From Chloroflexota bacterium (GTDB taxonomy: Bacteria > Chloroflexota > Limnocylindria > QHBO01), in NCBI GenBank assembly GCA_024636135.1, contig JAGXHP010000040.1:1-13625 (forward strand): a DNA stretch of 13,625 nucleotides. The letters are read 5' to 3'. Under the pieces are notes generated by a model that did no database searches, had not been told where the DNA came from, and saw only the letters and a program-made list of their open reading frames with translations. Of the stretch, positions 1 through 5,831 are shown piece by piece. Each line of letters starts with the position of its first letter. Positions within the stretch are counted from its first letter, which is position 1. A program made the position numbers and the translations under genes.

Positions 1-718
1 CACCGGGAGTTGGAGTGGGAGTGGGAGTGGGAGTGGGAGTGGGAGTGGGCGTGAGCGTGAGCGTGGGCGTAAGCGTGGGCGTGGGCGTGGGCGTCGGCGT
101 GAGCGTGAGCGTGGGCGTCGGATTCGGGTCCGGTGGTGAGGTGGGCGTCGGTGACGGTGTTGCCGGTAGCCCGGTCGTGACCAGCAGCTGCGGCGGAGTG
201 GTCGACTCCCGGCTGCCGTACGCCGCGCGGTTCGTGCTGCTGCTCTGAATCATCAGGCTGAGCACGCCGCCCGAGAGCGTGGTGGTGTCGATCGCCATTT
301 CGGCCCAGGTACCGGTGGAAACCGGGCCAAATGACCCGACCCGTGTACCGGCTGCCGGCGCGCTCGCCCAGGTGATCGTCCGCTCCGCCCATCCAGGGTC
401 GGTGAGATAGATATTCCCTCCGTCCACGCTCGCGTCGGTGACCCATAGCCGGAGTGTGGCGCCGGTCACGGCCTCGGTGCCGAGGTCGAACCTGAGATAC
501 GAGCGCATGATGGTGGACCCGTCACGCACTCGCAGATCGACAGTCGTTCCATAGTTCTTGGTGGCTTTCGCGGAGGTCACGTAGGCGTCAGCGACCGGGG
601 CGAGAGTGGTGGGAGTGCCGGTTCCCAGGGTGCCAGTCGGGAGTGCGGCTATCGCGATCAGGGCAACGACGATCGGGACGACGGACGCCGGTCGGTGAAA
701 CCAAGATTGCCTGCGCAT
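1..718 (-). CDS. Secreted DNRLRE-domain protein with Thr-Pro linker (partial, 3' end outside window)
   Basis: The reading frame is open from ATG 718 to the left edge, 239 codons, with no stop. Residues 1-33 look like a signal peptide (MRRQ, then a VVPIVVALIAIAALP core). Residues about 40-180 match the DNRLRE fold: VADAYV, KNYGTTVDLRV, SYLRFDL, ATLRLWV, TWASAP and PQLLVTT. DNRLRE domains are beta-sandwich modules found in secreted and cell-wall proteins, some of which bind polysaccharide. From residue about 184 a Pro/Thr linker runs to the edge, so another domain or an anchor probably follows. The start is supported by GGGGAGA shortly upstream. The protein is expected outside the cell; its ligand is unknown. 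The domain call is fairly sure; the role is not. Confidence 0.8.
   Translation of the reverse strand, partial: MRRQSWFHRPASVVPIVVALIAIAALPTGTLGTGTPTTLAPVADAYVTSAKATKNYGTTVDLRVRDGSTIMRSYLRFDLGTEAVTGATLRLWVTDASVDGGNIYLTDPGWAERTITWASAPAAGTRVGSFGPVSTGTWAEMAIDTTTLSGGVLSLMIQSSSTNRAAYGSRESTTPPQLLVTTGLPATPSPTPTSPPDPNPTPTLTLTPTPTPTPTLTPTLTLTPTPTPTPTPTPTPTPG
8..120. repeat. Hexanucleotide coding repeat (Thr-Pro/Thr-Leu linker), G-rich on plus strand
   Basis: The plus strand repeats GGGAGT and then the variants GGGCGT and GAGCGT with a strict 6-bp period. On the minus strand this codes alternating Pro/Leu-Thr in the linker of the DNRLRE protein. Six GGG runs separated by AGT lie at 17-49. The strict period keeps the frame if copies are gained or lost. 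Confidence 0.9.
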
Positions 719-865
719 GGATCTCTCCCCGAGGACGCCCTCCGAGCTGGATGGAGCTCCGGCGCCATGATACTCCCGCGGTCGGTTGCCGCCAGAGACA
801 GCTCGAGAGGTCTCCCGTCTGCCGCGTATATACGGATATACTCCGCGCCTGCCAGCGCCCGCCCC
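719..865 (-). promoter_or_regulatory. Gap upstream of DNRLRE gene with an AT-rich dyad
   Basis: This 147-bp gap carries a Shine-Dalgarno (GGGGAGA) just before the DNRLRE start and an AT-rich dyad at 826-841 (GTATAT-ACGG-ATATAC, perfect 6-bp arms) in otherwise GC-rich DNA. The dyad could be an operator or contain a -10 element for the DNRLRE gene. No convincing -35 was found. Confidence 0.35.
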
Positions 866-1345
866 CTAGACCCGGTCGCGATCTCCGAGGCGCAGGACCG
901 CCATGAGCAGCAGGTAGACCAGCAGCCAGCCGATCAGCGCCACGAGCGCCGCTATGTCCAGCGTCGCGTCTCCCGCTCGCACCTCGTTGAACTGGAAGAT
1001 GCCGCGGAACGGCGCCACGAACGGCTCGGTCGCGCCGTAGACGAAGTCCACGATTGCGTTCTGCTGGTTCGCCACGAGCAGCAGCATGAGGATGCGCAGC
1101 CCCAGGAGGACGGCAAGGACGCCGAACAGGAGCGAGAGCACGCGTCGCACGTAGTACAGCGGCCCGGCCCCGCCGGGCTCGACGTCTGCGGCCTGTCCTG
1201 AGTTGAGATTCACCTGTGACCCGGCCGGCTGGGCCGGAGTCGGATCGGCAACGGGTCGTTCGCGCTCGACGTAGGTCTGTCGCTCGACGACTCGGGTTTC
1301 GTTATCGACGGGATCCACCGGATCGGTGCGTCGGTCGTGGGTCAT
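866..1345 (-). CDS. YggT-family integral membrane protein
   Basis: The product is 159 residues. Residues 1-60 are hydrophilic, acidic and probably disordered. Two membrane segments follow, about 67-93 (YYVRRVLSLLFGVLAVLLGL onward) and 128-152. Between them is the YggT signature region, with TEPFVAPFRGIF at about 106-117. YggT proteins are small membrane proteins linked to envelope upkeep, osmotic stress and, in some lineages, cell division gene clusters; the exact role is unsettled. A longer open frame extends upstream, but the ATG at 1345 is preferred: GGAGGA lies 7 nt before it, and the upstream part overlaps the methyltransferase gene out of frame. It lies 62 bp after that gene on the same strand. 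Confidence 0.85.
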   Translation of the reverse strand: MTHDRRTDPVDPVDNETRVVERQTYVERERPVADPTPAQPAGSQVNLNSGQAADVEPGGAGPLYYVRRVLSLLFGVLAVLLGLRILMLLLVANQQNAIVDFVYGATEPFVAPFRGIFQFNEVRAGDATLDIAALVALIGWLLVYLLLMAVLRLGDRDRV

Positions 1346-1407
1346 TTGAAAGTCCTCCGTGAAGGAGATGGGCGTCGGGACGTGAGATGCACGCCCCATG
1401 CCAGACG

Positions 1408-2103
1408 CTAGGTCGCCGAGTGACCATGCTCGCCGATGAGCGGCACGAACACCACCGCGCCGAGATCCCGGCTGCGGAATTCCTCCCCCCAACGATCGAC
1501 CTGGGTGAGCTGCTGGTGCTCGCGCTCCCCGATCGGCATGACGAGTCTCCCGCCATCGGCCTCGAGCTGGTCGAGGAGCGGCTGCGGGACCTTCGGGCCG
1601 CCGGCCGTGACGAGAATGGCCCGATACGGTGCGCGAGCCGGCCAACCCAGTGTCCCATCACCGATGACCACCTCGACGCGTTCCGCGAAACCGGTGGCCT
1701 GTAGTCGCCGGCGCGCCTCCGCGGCAAGGGAGGCGTGACGCTCGATGCTGACGACGCTCGCCCCAAGCTCGGCCAGCACGGCCGCCTGGTAGCCCGATCC
1801 AGTCCCCACCTCGAGCACCGATGCTCCCCGCCATCCTGATTCGGGCCGGGCGGCCGAGGTCATCAGCGCGACGACGTACGGCTGGGAGATCGTCTGCCCC
1901 GCACCGAGCGGCAGGGCGTGGTCGCCGTACGGCTGTGCGTCATCGACGAAGCGATGCCGCTCCACCGTGCCGAGTGCGGCGAGCACCTCGGGGTCGGTGA
2001 TGCCACGTTTCTCGAGCTGCTCGGCGACCATGCGCGCCCGCTCCCGCGCGGGCGCGTCGTCGTCAGCGGGATCGCGCGGCCGCGGGGATCGCGGCCAGCG
2101 CAT
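1408..2103 (-). CDS. pcm: Protein-L-isoaspartate O-methyltransferase
   Basis: The product is 231 residues. It transfers a methyl group from S-adenosylmethionine to L-isoaspartyl residues in damaged proteins, starting their repair in the cytoplasm. Visible motifs in order: GAGQTISQP (67-75), the SAM-binding VLEVGTGSGYQ (96-106), GDGTLGW (148-154), VTAGGPKVPQPLLDQL (165-180), GGRLVMPIG (184-192) and the C-terminal VPLIGEHG (220-227). The first 24 residues are rich in Arg, Pro and Asp and are not typical of the family. A second start at M25 (ATG at 2031), preceded by GGGAG, may be the true one. The gene begins 22 bp after the YtxH-like gene ends, which suggests one transcript. Confidence 0.93.
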   Translation of the reverse strand: MRWPRSPRPRDPADDDAPARERARMVAEQLEKRGITDPEVLAALGTVERHRFVDDAQPYGDHALPLGAGQTISQPYVVALMTSAARPESGWRGASVLEVGTGSGYQAAVLAELGASVVSIERHASLAAEARRRLQATGFAERVEVVIGDGTLGWPARAPYRAILVTAGGPKVPQPLLDQLEADGGRLVMPIGEREHQQLTQVDRWGEEFRSRDLGAVVFVPLIGEHGHSAT

Positions 2104-2125
2104 CGGTCAGGAGCGGGCGACCGGC

Positions 2126-2401
2126 TCAGCCGGCCGTGGCACCCGAGCCGGTATTCGCGGCGCGGCGGGTCCGGGGAGCCGATGCACGCGCCGGGCTCTT
2201 GGCCTCGGTCGCATCGGCGGCTGCGCCGTTGCCGGTGTCAACAGTGCCGAGCGAGGCAGCATCGAGGACGTCGTTGAGGATGCGGTCGGCCTTCTCGCGC
2301 ACGAGGCGGCGCGTCTCCTCCCCGCTCCGGGGAGCCAGGAGCACGCCGACGGCAAGCCCCACGAAGAAGAATCTGATCGCGATTCGCACGCGGCTGAACA
2401 T
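2126..2401 (-). CDS. YtxH-like small membrane-associated protein
   Basis: The product is 91 residues. The N-terminus carries the YtxH pattern: a glycine-containing hydrophobic stretch (RFFFVGLAVGVLLAP, about 10-24) followed directly by RSGEETRRLVREKADRI (25-41). YtxH-like proteins are small, membrane-anchored and often stress-induced, with a long helix; no biochemical activity is established. The rest (50-91) is rich in Ala, Thr and Arg and probably disordered. AAGGA lies about 11 nt before the ATG, a slightly long spacing. It sits between the response regulator gene (88-bp gap) and pcm (24-bp gap), all on the minus strand. Confidence 0.75.
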   Translation of the reverse strand: MFSRVRIAIRFFFVGLAVGVLLAPRSGEETRRLVREKADRILNDVLDAASLGTVDTGNGAAADATEAKSPARASAPRTRRAANTGSGATAG

Positions 2402-2462
2402 GAGGAATTACGTCCTTCGTGTGGTGATTCGTGCTTGTGCTGTGGCAAGAAGGATACCACCG

Positions 2463-2483
2463 GGGTCCGCGCGTCACGGACCC
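2463..2483 (-). terminator. Hairpin after the response regulator gene, weak terminator candidate
   Basis: GGGTCCG (2463-2469) and CGGACCC (2477-2483) form a perfect 7-bp stem with a 7-nt loop, 6 bp beyond the stop codon of the response regulator. No U-run follows on the minus strand, so it is at best a weak or Rho-assisted terminator, or a processing stem before the YtxH-like gene. Confidence 0.4.
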
Positions 2484-2489
2484 GTCGAT

Positions 2490-3974
2490 CTACTCCTCGA
2501 GCCCGTACTCCTTGATCTTGGCGTACAGCAGGCGCCGATAGATCCCGAGCTCGTCCGCCGCCTTGGTCCGGTTCCCGTCGGCGCGGTCGAGCGCCTCCTT
2601 GATCAGCTGACGCTCGAGCGTGGCGACCCGCGACTTGAACGAGCTGTCGCCGTTGGCATGCTCGGCAAGCTCCGCGTCCGCATCGGCGGCGTCCGCATCG
2701 GCCTCGTCGGAGTCGAGGCGGCCGCGCCGTTCCTGGAGCGTTTCCGCATCCTTGTCGAGCTTCGTGCGTCGCTCGGCCAGCCGCGAGCGGTCCTGCGAGT
2801 CGCCGAATGGCAGGTGGTCCGCGGTGATCGGGTTGCCCCGCGACAGCACCACGGCCCGCTCGATGGCGTTCTCGAGCTCGCGCACGTTGCCCGGCCAGTC
2901 GTGGTCGACCAGGCGCTGGAGCGCATCCTCGCTGATGGATGTGGGAATGGCACCCGGCGTGTGGCGGAACTTCACGAGGAAGTGCTCGACCAGCAGCGGG
3001 ATGTCGTCCTTGCGTTCGCGCAGCGGGGGCATGTGGATGTGGATGACGTTGAGGCGGTAGTAGAGGTCCTCGCGGAACTTGCTCTTGCGCACCTCATCAA
3101 CGAGGTTGCGGTTCGTGGCGGTGATGACGCGGATGTCGATCTTGATCGGCGTGTTGGAGCCGATGCGCTCGAACTCCCGCTCCTGGAGGATGCGCAGCAG
3201 CTTCGTCTGGGTGCCGAGCGTCATCTCGCCGATCTCGTCGAGGAAGATCGTGCCCTTGTTGGCGCTCTCGAATCGGCCCTTGCGCATCGTCATCGCGCCG
3301 GTGAACGAGCCCTTCTCGTGGCCGAACAGCTCGGTCTCGAGGAGGGACTCCGGCAGCGCGGCGCAGCTGACCTTCACGAGCGGATGCGGGTTGCGCTTGC
3401 TGGCCCGATGCAGCGCCTCCGCGATGAGCTCCTTGCCGGTCCCGGACTCGCCGGTGATCAGCACGGTTGCGTCAGACGGAGCCACCTTGCCGATGAGCTT
3501 GAAGACCTCGAGCATCGGCTTGCTGCTGCCGACGATCCGCTCGCGCTCCGCCTCGCGCTTGCCGAGCTCGAGGCGCAGGGCGCTGACCTCGTTGCTCATG
3601 TCGGCGTGCTCGAAGACGCGCTTGAGGGTGGCCAGGAGGTCGTCGATCTCGAACGGCTTCGTGACGTAGTCGTACGCGCCGTGCTCCATCGCCTTGATGG
3701 CCGTGGACGAGCCGCCGAACGCGGTCATCACGATGACCTCGAGCTCGTCGTGCTCACGCTTGAGCTGCTTGAGGAGCGCAATCCCGTCCTGATCGGGCAG
3801 CTTGACGTCCATCATCACGAGGTCGGGAAGGTTCTTGGTGATGGCCTCGACCGCATCGGCCCCGCTCGGGGCGAGGCGCACGGCGTAGCCCTCCTCGACC
3901 AGGAGGTCCTTGAGCAGGCTTCGGATGTCGCCGTCGTCGTCGACGACGAGCACCGACCGCTTCGTTTCGGCCAC
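2490..3974 (-). CDS. NtrC-family sigma-54-dependent response regulator
   Basis: The product is 494 residues. The receiver domain (about 7-120) has the acid pocket D12-D14, phospho-acceptor D56, T84 and K106. The AAA+ domain (about 147-385) has Walker A GESGTGKE (175-182), the sigma-54 contact loop GSFTGA (222-227; GAFTGA is usual), Walker B TIFLDEIGE (242-250) and WPGNVRELEN (360-369). A Fis-type helix-turn-helix lies at about 466-490. Phosphorylation should license ATP-driven opening of sigma-54 promoters. Between AAA+ and Fis domains (about 392-445) is a long charged linker with an Asp/Ala repeat (DEADADAADADAELAEHA). The start is GTG, supported by GGAGGG 10 nt upstream. No sensor kinase gene lies in the window, so its signal is unknown. 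Confidence 0.95.
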   Translation of the reverse strand: MAETKRSVLVVDDDGDIRSLLKDLLVEEGYAVRLAPSGADAVEAITKNLPDLVMMDVKLPDQDGIALLKQLKREHDELEVIVMTAFGGSSTAIKAMEHGAYDYVTKPFEIDDLLATLKRVFEHADMSNEVSALRLELGKREAERERIVGSSKPMLEVFKLIGKVAPSDATVLITGESGTGKELIAEALHRASKRNPHPLVKVSCAALPESLLETELFGHEKGSFTGAMTMRKGRFESANKGTIFLDEIGEMTLGTQTKLLRILQEREFERIGSNTPIKIDIRVITATNRNLVDEVRKSKFREDLYYRLNVIHIHMPPLRERKDDIPLLVEHFLVKFRHTPGAIPTSISEDALQRLVDHDWPGNVRELENAIERAVVLSRGNPITADHLPFGDSQDRSRLAERRTKLDKDAETLQERRGRLDSDEADADAADADAELAEHANGDSSFKSRVATLERQLIKEALDRADGNRTKAADELGIYRRLLYAKIKEYGLEE

Positions 3975-4338
3975 GTTGGAAGTTCCCTCCGATGCCCCCG
4001 ATGCCCCGTTGTCCCGAGCGGTCTTTCACGCTGGGCGATGGCGTCCGGGGAGTATGCCAGCCGTCCGCATTGCGTACAACCGGCCCCGGTTGGGATACCT
4101 CGGCCGGCCCGACGCCGATCTATCGGCGTTTTGGCGCCGGTTCGCTGGTTTCGGCGCCGCCCGGCCGATATATCGGCTCTGGCGTGGCCGAACTCACCCT
4201 CAACCGGGTGTCCGGGCCACGTGCCAACCGATACGTCGACGAATCGGCGCCTGTATCACCCTTTCGGCGCCATGACGCCGATACATCGCCAACCCAGCGA
4301 TAAGCGGCCGCGAATCGCAGGCCGCGAGAATCGGGCGC
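3975..4338. other. Divergent gap between response regulator and XRE gene, holding repeat units A-D
   Basis: This 364-bp gap holds the Shine-Dalgarno of the response regulator gene (GGAGGG on the minus strand) at its left end. From 4112 to 4290 it is largely filled by four copies of the composite palindromic element. No open reading frame with coding character was seen. The promoters of both flanking genes must lie here; no clear -35/-10 pair was recognised. Confidence 0.7.
4112..4290. repeat. Upstream array of composite palindromic elements (units A-D)
   Basis: Unit A (4112-4140, plus) has 8-bp arms, ACGCCGAT-CT-ATCGGCGT, then TTTTGGCGCCGG. Unit B (4164-4193, plus) has the perfect palindrome GCCGATATATCGGC, then GGCGTGGCCGAAC. 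Unit C (4214-4251, minus) has split arms GCCGAT and ATCGG about 10 nt apart, then ACGTGGCCC. Unit D (4264-4290, minus) reads GGCGATGTATCGGCG, then TCATGGCGCCGAA. The shared plan is a palindrome near GCCGATNNATCGGC followed after 2-6 nt by a GTGGCC or GGCGCCGAA box. Units A and B point toward the XRE gene, C and D away from it. Confidence 0.8.
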
Positions 4339-5034
4339 ATGCCATCAGCGGACCGTTCCGCCCCGCGTGCCCTCGGGCTCCAGCGTGCCCGCGCCCAGGC
4401 GGAAGCCATCGGCCAGGAGATCAGGCTGGCGCGAATCGAGCGTGGTCTCCGGCGGTCGGCCGCAAGCCGCCGTGCCGGGATCTCCGCCGACACCCAGCGG
4501 CGCGTCGAGCTGGGTGACCCGAGCGCGACCATGGCGACGCTCTGCGTGGTCGCGCAGGCGGTCGGGATCGACGTCGTGCTCCGGGGTTATCCGGGCCGCG
4601 GACCCTCGCTGCGCGACACCGGCCAGCTCGGTATCGCCGAACTGATTCGGGCCGTGGCCCACCCGTCCTGGAACGTCGCGCTGGAGGTGCCGGCCGGGGA
4701 GCGCGGCGAGGCCATCGACCTCGTGCTGTTCGGCTCGCGCGAGATCGTGGCGGTGGAGATTGATCGGATGCTCGTCGACTTTCAGGCCCAGTATCGGCGC
4801 AACGTTCGGAAGCGCGATCACCTGGCCGGGCGCCACCAGCGTCCCGTGCGTCTGGTGATGTTGATCGAGGACACCCGTCGCAACCGGGCGGTGCATGCTG
4901 CGCACGCCACGCTGCTGACGTCCGTCCTGCCCGCGGTCTCGCGTGAAGTGTTGCAGGCGGTCCGCACGGGCCGGCCACTCGGTCGAGACGGATTGGCCTG
5001 GATTCGGCGCCGCCGTCCCTGGTTGCCTCGATAG
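4339..5034 (+). CDS. XRE-type helix-turn-helix protein with C-terminal nuclease-like domain
   Basis: The product is 231 residues. Residues about 23-80 form an XRE helix-turn-helix (IGQEIRLARIERGLRRSAAS, ISADTQRRVELGDPSATMATL, VAQAVGIDV). Residues about 105-185 form a separate alpha/beta domain: NVALEVPAG, AIDLVLFGSREIVAVEIDRM, QAQYRRNVRKRD and RLVMLIEDTRRNR. The order E116, D127, E140-x-D142 resembles a PD-(D/E)XK core, but the usual lysine is replaced by Asp, so catalysis is doubtful. The C-terminus is very basic (WIRRRRPWLPR). It is the only plus-strand gene between 4.3 and 5.0 kb and is flanked on both sides by the repeat arrays; its TAG stop lies inside the first downstream unit. It may bind these elements and regulate itself (inference). 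No good Shine-Dalgarno was seen. Confidence 0.8.
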   Translation: MPSADRSAPRALGLQRARAQAEAIGQEIRLARIERGLRRSAASRRAGISADTQRRVELGDPSATMATLCVVAQAVGIDVVLRGYPGRGPSLRDTGQLGIAELIRAVAHPSWNVALEVPAGERGEAIDLVLFGSREIVAVEIDRMLVDFQAQYRRNVRKRDHLAGRHQRPVRLVMLIEDTRRNRAVHAAHATLLTSVLPAVSREVLQAVRTGRPLGRDGLAWIRRRRPWLPR

Positions 5035-5234
5035 ATCGGCCGAACGTGGCCCCTGCGCCGATAGATCGGCGAAACGTGGCCCGGCTACCCAGTAAGGCGC
5101 CGAACGAGCGACACATCGGCTTCAAGACGGCCCAAACACGCCCCCAGTCGCCGTCGTGGCCATGTGACAGCCGATGTGTCGTCGGATCCGCGCCCGTCCG
5201 CCAGGTTCGGCGCGAAATCACCGATAGATCGGCG
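5029..5234. repeat. Downstream array of composite palindromic elements (units E-I)
   Basis: Units E (5029-5053) and F (5056-5082) are plus-strand near-copies in tandem with a 30-bp period: CGATAGATCGGC, 2 nt, AACGTGGCCC. F has a 16-bp palindrome, CGCCGATAGATCGGCG. Unit G (5109-5133, plus) is CGACACATCGGC followed by AGACGGCCC. Unit H (5158-5181, minus) is CGACACATCGGC followed by ACATGGCC. Unit I (5207-5234, minus) has CGCCGATCTATCGGTG, then TTCGCGCCGAA. G and H together form a 13-bp perfect inverted repeat (5109-5121 with 5169-5181). Unit E contains the stop codon of the XRE gene. The array fills the gap to the next gene. Confidence 0.85.
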
Positions 5235-5247
5235 CCCCCCGTGTTGC

Positions 5248-5550
5248 CTAGCTCCCGCTGGGTGACGCCGATGGAGAAGCCGACTCCGACTCGGAAGCCG
5301 AGGGAGAAGCCGAGGTCGAGGGTTCCACCGAGCCCGAGGAAGTCGGCGTGGAGGGCAGCGGAACGGGTGTCGGGTCTGGGATGAAGCGCGAGGGGATGCC
5401 CGCGATCGACAGGACGAAGATCAACACGAAGATCCCGATCACGGCGAGGATCCAGTTGCGAGCCAGGCGATCCTCGCGCTCGGGAAGCGCGCCGCGATAT
5501 CCGGGCTCGGATCGGCCCTCAGGACGCGGCGTCTGGCTGCTGGTCGTCAT
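5248..5550 (-). CDS. Small single-pass membrane protein with Ser/Pro-rich tail
   Basis: The product is 100 residues and not a recognised family. Residues 1-30 are hydrophilic, with Arg and Glu. A transmembrane helix lies at about 32-52 (NWILAVIGIFVLIFVLSIAG). Residues 56-100 are low complexity (Pro/Thr, then repeated SASPSASESES-like segments), probably an extracytoplasmic disordered tail. The first 32 bp overlap the end of the preceding minus-strand gene in another frame, which suggests translational coupling, as no well-spaced Shine-Dalgarno is present. It is the last gene of the HD-GYP operon. Confidence 0.7.
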   Translation of the reverse strand: MTTSSQTPRPEGRSEPGYRGALPEREDRLARNWILAVIGIFVLIFVLSIAGIPSRFIPDPTPVPLPSTPTSSGSVEPSTSASPSASESESASPSASPSGS

Positions 5551-5803
5551 GCGTCGGTCGCTCTCCCGGTGTCATTGATCGGATTCGTGCGTCGAGTCTG
5601 CTCAGCGAGGCCGATGCTCGCGCCGCGCTGGATCGGAGGCGGTCCTCCGCCCCGGCCACGGTCGTGCGCTGCGCCGAGACCCTGCGCCTCCCGTCCCGCA
5701 CGGCACGCGTGGCGCCGACGGCGAGCGTCCAGGCCAGGAGTGCCAGTGAGCCGATGACGACGAGCGCGAGGGCCGCGACCGCCAGGTCGAGGATCAGTCC
5801 CAC
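5519..5803 (-). CDS. Small membrane protein of unknown function
   Basis: The product is 94 residues and not a recognised family. A hydrophobic helix at about 5-30 (LDLAVAALALVVIGSLALLA) is followed by a basic, helix-prone region (32-76, with VRDGRRRV and LRSSAARASASLSRLDARI) that may form an amphipathic or coiled helix on the cytoplasmic side. The start is GTG, 28 bp after the stop of the DUF5317-MFS gene; no good Shine-Dalgarno was seen. Its end overlaps the next gene by 32 bp. Direction, close spacing and overlap place it in the HD-GYP operon. Confidence 0.65.
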   Translation of the reverse strand: MGLILDLAVAALALVVIGSLALLAWTLAVGATRAVRDGRRRVSAQRTTVAGAEDRLRSSAARASASLSRLDARIRSMTPGERPTHDDQQPDAAS

Positions 5804-5831
5804 GGCGCGCGAAGGGTAGCAGATCGACTCA

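Noticed and set aside
2533..2546. CGCCGATAGATC, an exact 12-base match to the core of unit F, inside the response regulator gene
   Set aside because: It lies in the codons of the Fis helix-turn-helix (GIYRR), has no second palindrome half and no GTGGCC box. Coding constraint is the simpler explanation.
4112..4132. Unit A followed by TTTT as an intrinsic terminator
   Set aside because: No plus-strand gene ends upstream of it, the T-run is only four bases, and the other units lack T-runs. It fits better as a member of the repeat array.
2136..4517. Long 793-codon plus-strand open frame opposite the response regulator
   Set aside because: It is an antisense shadow of 2490-3974, caused by GC-rich third positions; the minus-strand product has all NtrC-family motifs.
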